Assembly: GCA_014529385.2 (NCBI GenBank) | Contig: CM043963.1 | Location: 72,817,412 to 72,881,411, forward strand | DNA: 64,000 nt | Direction of reading: 5' to 3' | Source of the DNA: Adiantum capillus-veneris | Lineage: Eukaryota; Streptophyta; Polypodiopsida; Polypodiales; Pteridaceae | Part shown: positions 12,148 to 23,003 of the stretch, one piece after another | How positions within the stretch are numbered: the stretch's first letter is position 1 | How the letters are laid out: every line of letters begins with the position of its first letter | Position numbers and translations under genes: made by a program | Notes under the pieces: generated by a model | Database searches by the model: none | What the model saw: the letters and a program-made list of their open reading frames with translations, nothing else | What the model was told of the DNA's origin: nothing

Positions 12148-14856
12148 TGTTGGGGGATATGTGTTTGCTACGTGAGCCGGGAAGGCACCGGGCCTCTGAT
12201 GCAACTAACTCTAGCAATCGCTGTAATCATCAATTAATTAAAATGTTTGAGTACAACTTAACCTTTAGCCAGGGTAGGCTCTTAACAGCACCGTCACTTG
12301 GATCATCTGCTAACTAGGAGTTGAAGATCCCGTTTGCAGGATTAATCGGGCCGTTAATGACACCGGACTTAACACTAGAATGGTAACCTAACAGGACGTA
12401 AAAGTGTCCTTTCATGGTTTTGGGAAAAATTTCCAAAACCATAGTAGATCCACTCATTTTGAAAAATCCTTTCATGAGCTTATAGTTCAATAATTACTAC
12501 ATATGGAAAAAATGAGAAACTTCTAATTTTTCTCATCCCTTGGTCACTACAAGCCTCCAAAGTTGATGGACCAGTGCATTTTGCCCAAAACAACAATTTC
12601 TTACGGTTGATTGCATATAAATAAGAGTGGAGATTTTTGTAGGACATGAGATAAAATGCCCCGTTAACTTCAATAGGTTGGTGACCAAAAAATATGGTTG
12701 ATTTTACCTCACTAATTTTTTTTGGGCAGAAAAAATAGGTTCAAAAAAGCTGCATTTTTGCCATTCTGCGGACCTATCATCAAAGTTTCTATAGTCACGC
12801 TCAATACAGATACTATATACATGTTTTCTTAGTTCCGTTTGGGCCTCTGGATTCAAAAGGAGCCATGGAGCATGTCAAAAGAATAATGGATCTCTTACAA
12901 TTGGAACCTTGGGGGCAATGATAAAGTGCTAAATATAGCAAACATGAAAAAAATGGGTTTAGCATTATGACCTCTAGAAACCCATAGAAACTACTCAATA
13001 TCTAGCCAAGTTTGTAGTCTATGATTAGATATGGTTACTACCTACAAAATACACACAATTGGCCTAAGAAACTAGCAATATTGAGAAAGTTATACTTGCT
13101 ACTCTAAAATGTATCATATTCTTCAGCAATCAAAAAACTCAACCATCATCATATACTATGCTATATAGCATATTAGGTCCCCCAAAACTCAAGGAAGATT
13201 AGCTTTATGTTATACATTACACTTACACAATCAAAATTGAATTTGGATATCAAGAAAGCCACCAAAAAAATCATAAAAGTGCTAATTTTGGCCAAAAAAC
13301 AGGATTATGCAATTCTTGTAAATTGGTCATAACTTTCAATTTTAACACTTAGTCTCCCTACAAGCATCAACACATGTTGAGAACTATGAAGGCCTAACCT
13401 CTGGCCATCTAAACCTCACAAACATGAAGTTTAGAGTGGTATAGTTGCCAAAAATTACAAAAAATCCAAAAACAGGACCCGTTTGTTCACACAATTTAGG
13501 TTCAAAAATGTTGTGCAAGAGTAAGGTTAATGGTGAGATCGATACTCAAAAAAAAATGCTAAGTTTTTTTCAGCTCATAAGGCAACTTTGTGGATATATA
13601 GCACCTAGAAATTCATTTTCATACTCTTCAAATAATTCAAGCAAAATGGTCACTTAACAGGACACAAAAGTGTCCAAGGACATAAAAGTGTCCTGTTACC
13701 ATTCTAGTGTTAAGAAAATGCTAATTCAATCTCTATAGGATGACGGTGATAGAAATTCCCTCATGTTGCTTCATCTGCTTTGATTGCCCCGTGGATCCTG
13801 CAGGCTTCAATTCAGTTCATTGCCTTGATCATCAATGCTTTGAACCGGCTTAATTGCCATTTTCTACTTGTACCTTTCTCCTGCTTCTTACCTTGCTTAT
13901 CGTGCATGCCTTCTTTTGTTTTCTTCTCTTGCTTTGATTCAAGGCCAAGAGTGCTTCTCCTGCTTCGATCGAGCTCCTTCTCAAGCTTCGACCAAGCTCC
14001 TCCTGTGAATCTCCTTCGTCCCCTTTGCCAAGCTTGCTCTTGCTTACTTCAAGCTTTCCATTTTCTTGTAAATCTCCTTCTTGCCTTGGCTTTCTCAAGC
14101 CTAGATAAGCTTCCTGCTCACCGAGAACTAGCTCGAGAGAGAGAGCGAACACCGTTCTCTTTGAGTTGCTTCCAAGCTCTTCTTCCGGCTTCACCACTCC
14201 TTGCTTGCCGAGAGCGAGAGAAATCTTCCGAGAGAGAGAGACCCCGTCCTTGCTTCTTTGCTTAGCTCTCCTCGATGCCGAGAGCAAGAGAGATGGCCAA
14301 CCCCTCGAGGTCGAGAGCGGCAAGTCCTCCCTAAAATCTTCCTTACTTACCTTCTTCTTACCTCCTTCCTCCCTTGCTTTCAATCCTTTGCTCTTCTCGT
14401 TTGCCTCCCCGAACACTTCACTTCCTTTTCTTCAAACAAAATTAGCTAAAAAATATGCCCCCCCCACGTAGTCACGGCACCGTGATTGACGTGGCATGGG
14501 AAGCTATACTTAATGATGTGGCAGGGGATTGGATGGAGCAGCGTGAAAATCACTCAAATTGGGGTGGAAAGGCTACACCATGGCGTGTTGAGCAAAGTTT
14601 TCTTGTTTCGCGCGCTCAAAAGAGTTTCCCCCTGGATGCCATGAGCGCTTCTTCTCCTGCTTGCGCTCAGCTCGCTGTCTCTCGCCACACGCCATGCTTT
14701 TTCTTCCCCTCTTTCACATGAAAAATCCCCTTTTAATTACGCGGCCACCCCTCTCTAGGCCATGGGAGGGTGCCTTTAGGTTATGGGCTTATGGGCGCCA
14801 TGCCACATGGCGGCTTTTGGGCAGCCTAGCAATCTTCAAGGGCACCGCATTTGACA
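12148..14856. other. Nested block inserted into gypsy integrase (possible solo LTR)
   Basis: The sequence interrupts integrase coding. A possible solo LTR runs from TGTTGGGG at 12148 to GGCTAACA near 14917 (TGTT...AACA ends), but the flanking bases (CCCGT left, ATATC right) do not form a target duplication and the right end overlaps the resumed integrase reading, so the boundary is uncertain. The block includes a separate inverted-repeat element (12368-13714). 13850-14470 is rich in GAGAG and CTTC tracts that produce long open frames on both strands with no recognisable protein. Confidence 0.4.
12368..13714. mobile_element. Non-coding terminal-inverted-repeat element, 1.35 kb
   Basis: The left end CTTAACACTAGAATGGTAAC (12368-12387) is repeated in inverse orientation at 13695-13714. 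The inner part continues imperfectly with GTAAAAGTGTCC on the left and GGACATAAAAGTGTCC on the right; the AAAAGTGTCC motif occurs twice near the right end. If the tip is CACTAG/CTAGTG (12373/13709), both sides are flanked by TTAA. No transposase is encoded; the interior is AT-rich. It could be a deletion derivative of a DNA transposon or a large MITE. Superfamily not assigned. Confidence 0.6.
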
Positions 14857-14985
14857 TTCATAGCGACCAAAGCATTGCCAAGTACAACTTAATTCTCCCA
14901 GCAGTCCTTGGCTAACAATATCTTCATGAATTTTGATGTCGTAAAAGTCTTGAATAGTGATCGAGGGGATCATACTAGTACGGAA
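14857..14985 (+). pseudogene. Gypsy integrase core fragment (resumed)
   Basis: The reading frame gives 'ATKALPSTT', a stop, then 'SLANNIFMNFDVVKVLNSDRGDH'. This matches the integrase core around the second catalytic Asp (SDRG/SDQG signature). It continues the element broken at 12147. Coding similarity is lost again near 14985. Confidence 0.6.
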
Positions 14986-15369
14986 CCGACCCCCGGGAAA
15001 ACTTAAACAGCCAGTATCTTGGCAGCTGGAACTCCGATTGCTGATACGAAATTATTGATGCGCTCCACAAAGCGAGCACTTCAGGCACGTGCATTCATTT
15101 CATTTTTGTCACATCAGCTGTAATTGCCCAATACGGTATGGATCTGCAATCAACCTAAACTTCAAATTGCCATAACTTCTTCATCGTAGCTCCAATCGAC
15201 GACTGTAAAGACAAGCCGGTAGAGCACTTCAAGCACTGCAGTTCTAGATTATAATCTCTCATTTGTGGTCGCTCCAAGCATACTCATTTTTGGCATCATT
15301 GAGGCATCTGTCGGCCCTTTTAAGCCGCATCTGGCATACATTAATCATTAAGCTTGGCCTGTTATCAAG
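14986..15369. other. Second interruption of the gypsy integrase, ~390 bp
   Basis: In intact relatives only about 20 codons separate the SDRG segment from the 'STPYYPQANG' segment, but here about 390 bases intervene. No gene, inverted repeat or target duplication was recognised in it. Confidence 0.4.
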
Positions 15370-15520
15370 CCTTGATCACTGCTCACTAAATGTGTAGGCT
15401 TCAAAGAGCACACCTTATTATCCACAAGCAAATGGACAAGCTGAGAGCACCAACAAGACCTTAATCTCTATCTTGACCAAAATGGTGGAAAGTGGAAATT
15501 TGACCAAATTTTGACAGATC
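15370..15520 (+). pseudogene. Gypsy integrase C-terminal core fragment
   Basis: Encodes 'KSTPYYPQANGQAESTNK' followed by 'TLISILTKMV'; the Glu of QAES is the third catalytic residue of the DDE integrase. This is among the most recognisable segments of plant Ty3/gypsy integrase. Coding ends by about 15520, just before the minus-strand copia element begins. Confidence 0.8.
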
Positions 15521-15550
15521 AAAGCCAAAAGACGAGAATTGCCAGACATC

Positions 15551-17201
15551 CTACCCAAACTCAGCCTCACAACTCGAAGTGGCCACAGTAGGTTGCTTCT
15601 TGCTCAACCATGATATACATGAACTGCCAAGCATGAAACAAAAACCACTTGTGGACACTTGCGTGTCAAAACAACTAGCCCAATCTGAGTCCAAAAAAGC
15701 ATGTAAGTCTGGCGGCAATGATCCCCCCTTGGGATAAAACAAGCCAAGATGTAAAGTTCCACTAAGGTAGTGGAAAATCCTCTTGATAGCCTGCCAATTC
15801 TTAGACCCTAGGCTATGCATAAATCTGCTGACCTGTGAGACTACAAACTGAATATCTGGCCTCGTGTTGCATACAAAATTGAGGCAGCCAGCAGCAGTTT
15901 GGTAAAGAGTGACATCAGCAGGATCGCCAGCATCATGTAGACTCAACTTCAAACCTGTTTCCATGGGAGTGGCAATCGGTTTGCAATCCTCAAGTCCAAA
16001 CTTACATAGCAATGTCTCTATGTAACTTTTCTGACACAAGGCAATACCACCATCACACTGCTTAAACTGTATACCCAAGTAATGATGCAACTGCCCCAAA
16101 TCTTTCATCTTGAAAGTAGCATTCAAATCAGCCTTAAATTCAACAATATGTCTCTCATTTGGTCTAGTGATCAGCAAATCATCGACATAAAGAACCACAA
16201 TGAGAAGTACATCATCCTCACGCTTTACATACAATGTGCTTTCTGTTGGAATGTTAACGAAAGCCTTGTTTCACCAAATGAGTGTCAGCTTTCTCATACC
16301 AAGCATGAGGAGATTGCTTCAACCCATACAAAGCCTTCTTACATCTGCACACTTTGTCCTCTTGTACTTTTATGACAAAACCGCAAGGCTGCGTTACATA
16401 AACTTCCTCAAATATGTCACCATTCAAGAAAGCAGTAACAATGTCTGATTGATGTACATCCCAACCAAAATGAGCTGCCAATGCACATAGAAAACGCACA
16501 GTAGTCATACGACAAGTGGGAGAAAAAGTGTCTTCATAATCAATGCCTTTTTGCTGTGCACAACCCTTTGCAACAAGTCGAGCCTTATGGCGATCGATCT
16601 CACCATCCGGCTTGCGTTTTAACTTGTAAACCCACTTCGTACCAATGTCCTTTTTGCCAGGAGGAAAATCACATAAAGTCCATGTGTCATTTTCTATAAG
16701 TGCATCATACTCTGATTGCATGGCAGCCATCCAATTTTCTGAATTCTGTGCTTCATCAAAAGACAGAGGCTCGTCAAAATCATGTAAACTAGACACAGCC
16801 AAAGCATAAAAATCTGATGCATAAGATGCATGGCGAGAGCCTGAACGAGTACGACTAGACAAAGGTACATCCAATTTACTGTCACGCAAAGTGTGCACCA
16901 GCCATTTTGGCATACCTCTAGCCTTCTCATTTTCAGCCCTTTCCTCATCAAGTACATCATGTACATCTGCATCAGTAATAGGCTGATCTAGAACATTTTC
17001 AGAAACCCCCATAGGCTGTACATTTGCCGCATTGGAACTTACATGCGTATTTCCACCACTAAAAAGAGGCAACAAAGTGTCATAAATGTCCTGTGAGCTT
17101 ACATTACTGTCTCTAGTACATGACAGCAAGGGCTGAACAGAATCTTCCACAAACACTACATCTCGAGAAACCAGAATACGTTTTGTTTGCGGATGATACA
17201 A
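15551..17201 (-). pseudogene. Copia reverse transcriptase and RNase H
   Basis: The upstream frame (17201-16254) has the copia linker, then 'GTKWVYKLKRKPDGEIDRHK', 'ARLVAKGCAQQKGIDYEDTF', 'VRFLCALAAHFGWDVHQSDI', 'TAFLNGDIFEEVYVTQPCGF' and 'CKKALYGLKQSPHAWYEK'. After a frame change near 16240-16254 it continues with an intact catalytic LYVDDLLIT, 'YLGIQ', 'SYIETLLCKFGLEDCKP' and RNase H ('AFLDSDWASCFDTQVSTSGF', 'SWLSKKQPTVATSSCEAEF'). It stops inside RNase H, where the ATSS.EAEY motif is normally followed by about 60-80 more residues. The family reverse-transcribes element RNA in virus-like particles; this copy is disabled by the frame change and truncation. Confidence 0.95.
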
Positions 17202-18458
17202 CCTGTAACCTTTTCTTTAAGCACTATAGCCAATAAAAATACATTTGACAGCCTTATCATCCAATTTTCTGCGCTGCACTTGTGGCACCAAAGCATATGC
17301 CAAACATCCAAAAACATGCATGTGATCAATAGAAGTCTTTCTATCATGCCATGCTTCATATGGAGTAATAGACTACAAAGCTTTTGTAGGACACCTGTTA
17401 AGCACATAAGTGGCACACATGATGGCCTCAAGCCAAAAAGAATGCAGCAAAGCTTGACTTTTGACCATAGATTGTGCCATTTCTATCAATGACCTATTTT
17501 TCCTCTCAGCAACACCATTTTGCTGAGGTGTATAAGGCACTGTACATTGGTGTTTTATCTCATGACTAGCCAGAAATGCATTAAATTCATGAGACATATA
17601 CTCCCCCCCTCGATCGAAACGGAGGGTGCCCATAGTACAGTTCGAGACATTTTCAGCCATATCTAGAAATTGTTTGAAGCACATAAAAACTTCGGACTTC
17701 GCTTTAAGAAAAAATACCCATGCATGCCTGGAGTAATCATCAATAAAAGTCACGAAGTACAGGTAATTTCCCAAGGATGGAGTTTGCATGGTCCCACAAA
17801 CATCACTATGCACAAGCTGCAACCTACATGTGGCCCGAACTAAACCATCCTTTGGAAATTTAGAACGCTGCATCTTACCCAAAATACAGCCTTCACAAAC
17901 ATGTTTGACAGGTGCTTCAAGAGGCGGCAAAGAAGCAACCATATCAAATTTCTGCAAACGCAGCAAATTGGCAAAATTCAGATGACCAAAATGTGCATGC
18001 CAAAGTTTTGCATCTGAAATAGCCCTTGAATCTGCAATAGCATTTGCAAAATTTTGTCCACACTTGTCATAAAAAGTGAGCTTATATAGCCCACGACACA
18101 AAAGCCTAGATGCAACAATTTCATCACCAAAATTGAGATCATGAATTGTATATCTGTCATCCACAAATTTGACTACAGTTCCAAGTCTAGCAAGTGCGGA
18201 TACAGACAAGAGATTCTTCTTGATCCCAGGTACATAAAGTGCATCAACAAGTGTGAAGGAGTTGCCATTAGTAGCAGTGAGCACAATCTTTCCAACTCCC
18301 TGAACTGGATAAGGCATTGTTGGCACAAGTGACTGAATTCCCATGAGGGACAGACTCGAGAGAGGTAAACAATTCATGATGGGAGGTAATGTGCTTTGGA
18401 GCACCACTGTCAAAATACCACACATGTGAATCTGCAACAACTGACAACCATGCATCAT
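17202..18458 (-). pseudogene. Copia protease end, GAG-pre-integrase and integrase
   Basis: Reading from 18300 downward: 'LYVPGIKKNLLSVSALARLG' (end of the protease region), 'AKLWHAHFGHLN' with 'CEGCILGKM' (the His/Cys zinc-binding region), 'LQLVHSDVCGTM' (first catalytic Asp), 'YFVTFIDDYSRHAWVFFLK', 'LRFDRGGEYMSHEF' (second Asp) and 'CTVPYTPQQNGVAERKNRSL' (catalytic Glu). A stop at about 17373 and a frame change follow before the integrase C-terminal part 'RLYHPQTKRILVSRDVVFVE'. The DDE residues themselves are present; stops make it non-functional. Confidence 0.95.
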
Positions 18459-19517
18459 GGAAAACGGGATTGTAAGTGCACTCTACACTAAAAGCCCATT
18501 CTGCATCAACATCAGCATTACAGTCTCTTTTTACAGAAGACTCAACAATGGCTGCATTTGTAGTGGAACCAGCATTTGCATTGGAACCACCCTCTTTCTT
18601 CTTAGCCTCTTTGGCCTTCAACTTAGGACACGAATTGATCAAGTGATCATTAGCTTTACAATAATGGCAACGTATCTTCTTTTTGACCTTATCACCAACC
18701 TTGCTAGACGAACTGCTGCCAACAGAAGCATTAGGAATAGTATTTTTGCCACACGCAACATAACCATAAGAAGTGGCTGCATTGCTGTTACCACCCTTTC
18801 TTTGAGAAGCAATAAAATCTTGTTCAACTGCACGCTACCTAGTTCTGTTATCCTGGAAAGTGACTCTTGCAACAGCAATGTGCACAATGCATCAAACTTG
18901 AAAACTTATGGATTTCCTTGGGTCATGAGTCTCCAAGTACTAGCAAAAGTCTGGTAAGAATCTGGTAAGGCATCAAGAACAGTCTGCACAAGGGAAATGT
19001 CTGAAATGACTTCACCTGCAGAAATAAGCTGCTCATTGATATCCTTGACACTAGCAAGGAAAGTGTCCATATCATCTTCCTCATGCATAATCTTTGACTC
19101 CAGCTCTTTACACAGCAAAGCAATTGTAGCCTCATTGCGACTTGCATAAAGACCTGCTAGAATATCCCAAGCCTGTTTTGCAGATTTTGCTGAACGGATG
19201 TGAGAAACAATGGTGCGCTTCACAGACAACGAAATCAATGCATGAGCCTTCGCATCTTTAACATCCCAACGAGATTGTTCTGCCGTAGGCAAAACAACTC
19301 TAACAGCTGCAATCCTTGCAGCAAGACCTGCAACATCCTCAACATCGCCTACATCCTCAGAACCAGGACATACATCAATGTCCTGCACAATGTTCCAAAC
19401 ACCCTTTGACACAAGAACATGTTGCATCATATAAGCCCACATAGGGTAGTTGTCCCCATCCAACCTGTCCTCAGCAGCAAACATCTTGAACACATCTATG
19501 TTGTTGTTGTCAGCCAT
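18268..19517 (-). pseudogene. Copia gag with zinc knuckle and protease start
   Basis: A plausible ATG at 19515-19517 begins 'MADNNNIDVFKMFAAEDRLD', followed by 'GDNYPMWAYMMQHVL' and 'AKQAWDILAGLYAS', the copia gag (UBN2/DUF4219-type) pattern. A TAA after 'TWRLMTQGNP' (about 18906), a frame change near 18850 and a TAG at 18835-18837 break it. The zinc knuckle CHYCKANDHLINSC (about 18630-18672) has perfect C-x2-C-x4-H-x4-C spacing. The protease active site 'WYFDSGAPKHIT' follows (about 18400). Gag forms the particle; protease cleaves the polyprotein. Confidence 0.9.
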
Positions 19518-19820
19518 GGTAAATGCTGCACCTGATGTGAAAACTGCCCAAAAATAGGAGAAACGGAGCGGGAACAACCTGTGCTATATAGCACAAACGG
19601 TAGAAGACTATAGGGCACCTGTTATGCAGAAAACGACACTGACAGAAATTCTGCACAAAATGATGAAATAGCCTATGCAGTAATGTCTGTAGTGGAAACA
19701 GAGGCCGAAATGAGCCCAAATCAAAATTCAGAGCAGACCTGCCAAAGCTCACTAAAATCGGATAAAGTGAGCAGGCGTGTGCTGGAGCAGCTGTCGACTA
19801 AGCCCAGGAGATGTGACCTA

Positions 19821-19831
19821 CTCTAATACCA
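19821..19831 (-). other. Copia primer-binding site (initiator tRNA-Met type)
   Basis: The minus strand reads TGGTATTAGAG, one base from TGGTATCAGAG, complementary to the plant initiator tRNA-Met 3' end. It lies two bases from the LTR end, as expected. Confidence 0.75.
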
Positions 19832-19833
19832 AT

Positions 19834-20060
19834 TGTTGTAATTAGGGTTGTAGAGAAACACACACAGCTTGGAGAAGACGAAGGAAGCTCAAGGCACACA
19901 ATAGAGAGTGTGTTACTTAGTGTGCAATGGAAAGATAGATAGCCCTAGAGTGATGGGCGTATGTACAATGCACGGGGGAAAAAAACTCCTAAAGAGGGGA
20001 AAAATGCCCCGGCGGTCCTAATGTGTTCACATACATCATTACCACATGTATATGGTAACA
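19834..20060 (-). repeat. 5' LTR of the copia element (candidate limits)
   Basis: On the plus strand the segment begins TGTTGTAATT next to the primer site and ends TATGGTAACA, giving TGTT...AACA termini and a length of 227 bp. The 5' edge is inferred from the terminal dinucleotides only, because the partner LTR is lost. Confidence 0.55.
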
Positions 20061-20786
20061 CTTCTTGCAATGCACAAATGAGAGAATGAGTGATTTTTAG
20101 GTTTAGATGACTTTTATATGAGCTCGCCCCATTCACACTTGGATGCCCATACTTAGCCAACTAACCCTTGAATGTTCCTGTTAGAGTGTACCTCTCATCG
20201 GCGATCACTCTTACCCTTTCTCTATTGGACCGACAAGCCGTCTCATGACTATTAGAAGTGGACACCAATGGTTAACATAGTTTTATAAAAAAACCCTAAA
20301 TAGGTAGGTTGGTAGATGTGTTGAGCCCTTGTCTTTGATTTTGAAGATATAGATGATCTTCATGGGCGCTAACTCTCTTGATTTAGCATGAGAAGTCCAT
20401 AGAAGATCTTTGACGTTTCTATCCTCCCAAGAATAGACTCCAATCCTAGGATTATCTGTGCTAAGCCATTTCAAGGGCTTAAAATCAACTTGATCGTATC
20501 CCTCAAATTCTAAAGTCAGTGATCCTTCTTTTGCTGCTATACCTGAAATTATGGTATTTACTTCTAACCCCCATTTGTCTATCACATCAAGGTTTTCAAC
20601 TTGTAAATACTGAGTTCCGTTGTAATCCATGTACATTTTTTCTTGTTTGTTTGCCTTGATTTCTTGTTCAAACTCTATGTCATGGTCATCAATGTGAATA
20701 GCAGACTCTTCATTAGGATCCAGGTAAACTTGAGATCCATGGCGATTAGTCTTATAAAAGGTGAGTATGTGCTTATAATATATATA
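20061..20786 (-). pseudogene. Unknown coding-like stretch left of CACTA element 1
   Basis: A minus-strand frame of about 168 codons (20283-20786) has balanced composition and protein-like segments such as 'LDVIDKWGLEVNTIISGIAA' and 'STDNPRIGVYSWEDRNVKDL'. I do not recognise a family. It ends exactly at the CACTA insertion point, and a second minus-strand frame lies on the other side (28844-29080), so the CACTA element may have split one older coding unit. 20061-20282 shows nothing recognisable. Confidence 0.35.
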
Positions 20787-21060
20787 CACTACAAGAGGTT
20801 GTGTGCTCTTGTGACGCTGTTAGCGACGAAAATACACTGGGTTTTTATAACCCCCGGCGTCGCTAAAACCGTCGCTACGAGAGCGTCGCTATATGCGTCC
20901 CTATAAGCGTCGCTATGAGCATCTCTATATAGCGACGCTCATAGCGACGCTCATAGCGACGGTCATAGCGATGGTTATAGCGACGTTTACACAGAAGACT
21001 ATAGCGACGCTCATAGCGACGCTACACAGCCATAAATAGCGACGGTTATAGCGATGCCCG
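20787..21060. repeat. Left TIR and subterminal repeats of CACTA 1
   Basis: After the 12 bp TIR come about a dozen copies, in both orientations, of a short motif (AGCGACGCTCAT and variants such as AGCGACGGTTAT). Such subterminal motifs bind the TnpA protein in the characterised maize En/Spm system. A 51 bp tandem duplication (from TGACAATTGTAC at 21202 and again at 21253) lies just inside. Confidence 0.85.
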
Positions 21061-21409
21061 AGAGAATTTTTTTTTGGTGACAGAGCATTGAATGCCCTGC
21101 CACCCATCAACCATATTGTACTTGATTCACTTTTTAAAAAAAATGCAAGGGTAGATAATAGACCCAAAATAGTCACCCACAAGACGCATTGTTTGCAAAA
21201 TTGACAATTGTACACATCATAGGCAAAATGAATTGATTGGCAAATGTAATAATGACAATTGTACAACATCATAGGCATAAAGAATTGATTGGCAAAAGGA
21301 ACTGCGGTGACAAATGTAATAATATACATGGTTCAAAAAGACGTATAAAATCCGTCTCATGATACATAAGCTATGAGAAACCCTAAACTAATGCTATCTA
21401 GCTACGGCT

Positions 21410-22731
21410 AAACTGACGTCGTCTAGTCAGACGTCTCATCGCGTCCAAGCAGCGTATCTATCGGATTCTGCAAAAAAAGACAATAAGACAGCTTTCAGTA
21501 AGTATAAACATATAACGACATTTATAAAACAATACAAAAAATAGAAAAGAGTAAACCCTAATACTAACCATGCCGCCGCGAGAACTGAGAATGTCCATCA
21601 GGGCGTTTAAGCCCTTCCTGCCTGCGTACTCGCGCTCGTACGGTGTGGGATCACGTCCTGTCATCGACCGTTGTCAAAACATACAAAGATTTCATTATGT
21701 TAGAATTAAAAAACTCATAAACCCTAAACTATCGAACATAAAGAGCAATGCGAAAACACTTACAAAATCGGCCTCAAATGATGCCCATCCACCGCTCCCC
21801 AAGTGGCGCGAGCTCCCTGCCTCTACTCGCGCTCTGGCTGCATCCTTTTGTTGCTTCCACTTGTCGGGATTCTCGCACGCTGCTTTCTTCGCATTCTTCC
21901 AATATTCTTTGGCCAGCCAATCTGGCCTGTTCCACCCATTCTTGATTGCTTTTTGCACTTTGGAACGCTTGTGTTTGCAGTATTCGCGCATTCGAATCTT
22001 CATCAGGTCTTCATTGAAGCGCTGATCCCGTGTTGGAACGGGAAACTCATCATGAAGTATGCTGATGACTCTGTTTTTTAAATCACTTGGTACTTCACTC
22101 CATTTGTTTAGTATGTAGTGTCTAAACAGCTGAGAGCAAAGACCACGCATGCGCGAGATCACCTTCTTGCCGTCATCATCCATGATGATGCCGCCGCTGA
22201 AGTCGACGGAGTAAGACAAGCCCTCTGGCCGGTGACGCGTGAACCTGGGTGTCCCGGCAGGGGTCTCTAGCGGCGTGTCGATGGGGGTACGGACGTCAGG
22301 TGTCTCCACCGGCGTCTGGGCCCCGAAGCGAGGAGTGTCGAGTGGGGTGGCTCCTGGCGGAGTAGGTAGAGGTGTGTAGTTCTAGGAACAGTCAGTCGTG
22401 CAAAACCTGGCGTAGATGGCGATGCTGTGGCTGGTGTGGGGGCGGGCAAAGAAGGGGAGGGTAAAGAGCCTCGTCGAACACGAGGCGGTGTGGAGGCATC
22501 GGTGGCGGAATCCCCACAACAACCGCCACCGCCACCACTAGAGTGCCGGTGTCTAGACGAGTGTGAAGCTCGTCTCGTCGACGCCGAAGCTTCGGAGCAC
22601 GCCGAATGCTCCGAAAGAGAGGGAGATGCGGATGGAGTAGGAACGCGCGATGATGCACCAGAGCGATGACGCTCCACGTACCACTGTCTCTGCTGCGGTG
22701 ACAAAGAAGAAAGAAACTCCTCATCATCCAT
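21410..22731 (-). pseudogene. TnpA-like / plant Ptta-En/Spm second gene of CACTA 1
   Basis: Starts with MDDEEFLSSLSPQQRQWYVE (ATG at 22731), then a Ser/Pro-rich linker. After a frame change or unannotated splice near 22310-22390 it continues with 'VISRMRGLCSQLFRHYILNK', 'WSEVPSDLKNRVISILHDEF' and 'KNAKKAACENPDKWKQQKDA', the arrangement seen in plant En/Spm accessory proteins. Further exons appear at 21664-21570 ('GRDPTPYEREYAGRKGLNAL') and 21475-21418 ('NPIDTLLGRDETSD', then TAG). Typical splice-like GT/AG bases flank the pieces, but the splicing is inferred. The known counterpart binds subterminal repeats. Confidence 0.7.
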
Positions 22732-23003
22732 ACCTGCATTAAACACACGAATATTTAAACTTAATATTGAATGAATAGAGTAGACAATGACGCAAATATC
22801 ATTAAATACAATGACGTAATGACGCATATAAATACAATGATGCAATGAATTGAGTGATAAAAGAGGCAAGTCGAAAACTCAGAATTTTCAATCAAAAGAT
22901 GTGAGCGCGAGTAGAAAAGAGCGTTATACACCATGGAAGGTACTTAGAGAGCCAGAGCTTTTACAACACGGAGCAAAATTGCTCAAATACAATATTTGTG
23001 GCT

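Larger units (their letters stand above)
15551..20060 (-). mobile_element. Ty1/copia retrotransposon, 3' truncated, disabled
   Basis: On the minus strand the order is LTR (20060-19834), primer site (19831-19821), gag, zinc knuckle, protease, integrase, reverse transcriptase, RNase H, which is the copia order (integrase before RT). The element is cut inside RNase H at 15551, so the 3' end and second LTR are missing. At least two stop codons and three frame changes interrupt the polyprotein, but the protein-level motifs are well preserved. Confidence 0.93.

Noticed and set aside
13780-14470. Protein-coding genes (161 and 188 codon frames on opposite strands)
   Set aside because: The long frames overlap in antisense and arise from CTTC/GAGA-rich composition; no domain or conserved motif is visible.
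12148-14917. Solo LTR with TGTT...AACA ends as a firm call
   Set aside because: The flanking five bases differ (CCCGT versus ATATC) and the right end overlaps resumed integrase coding.
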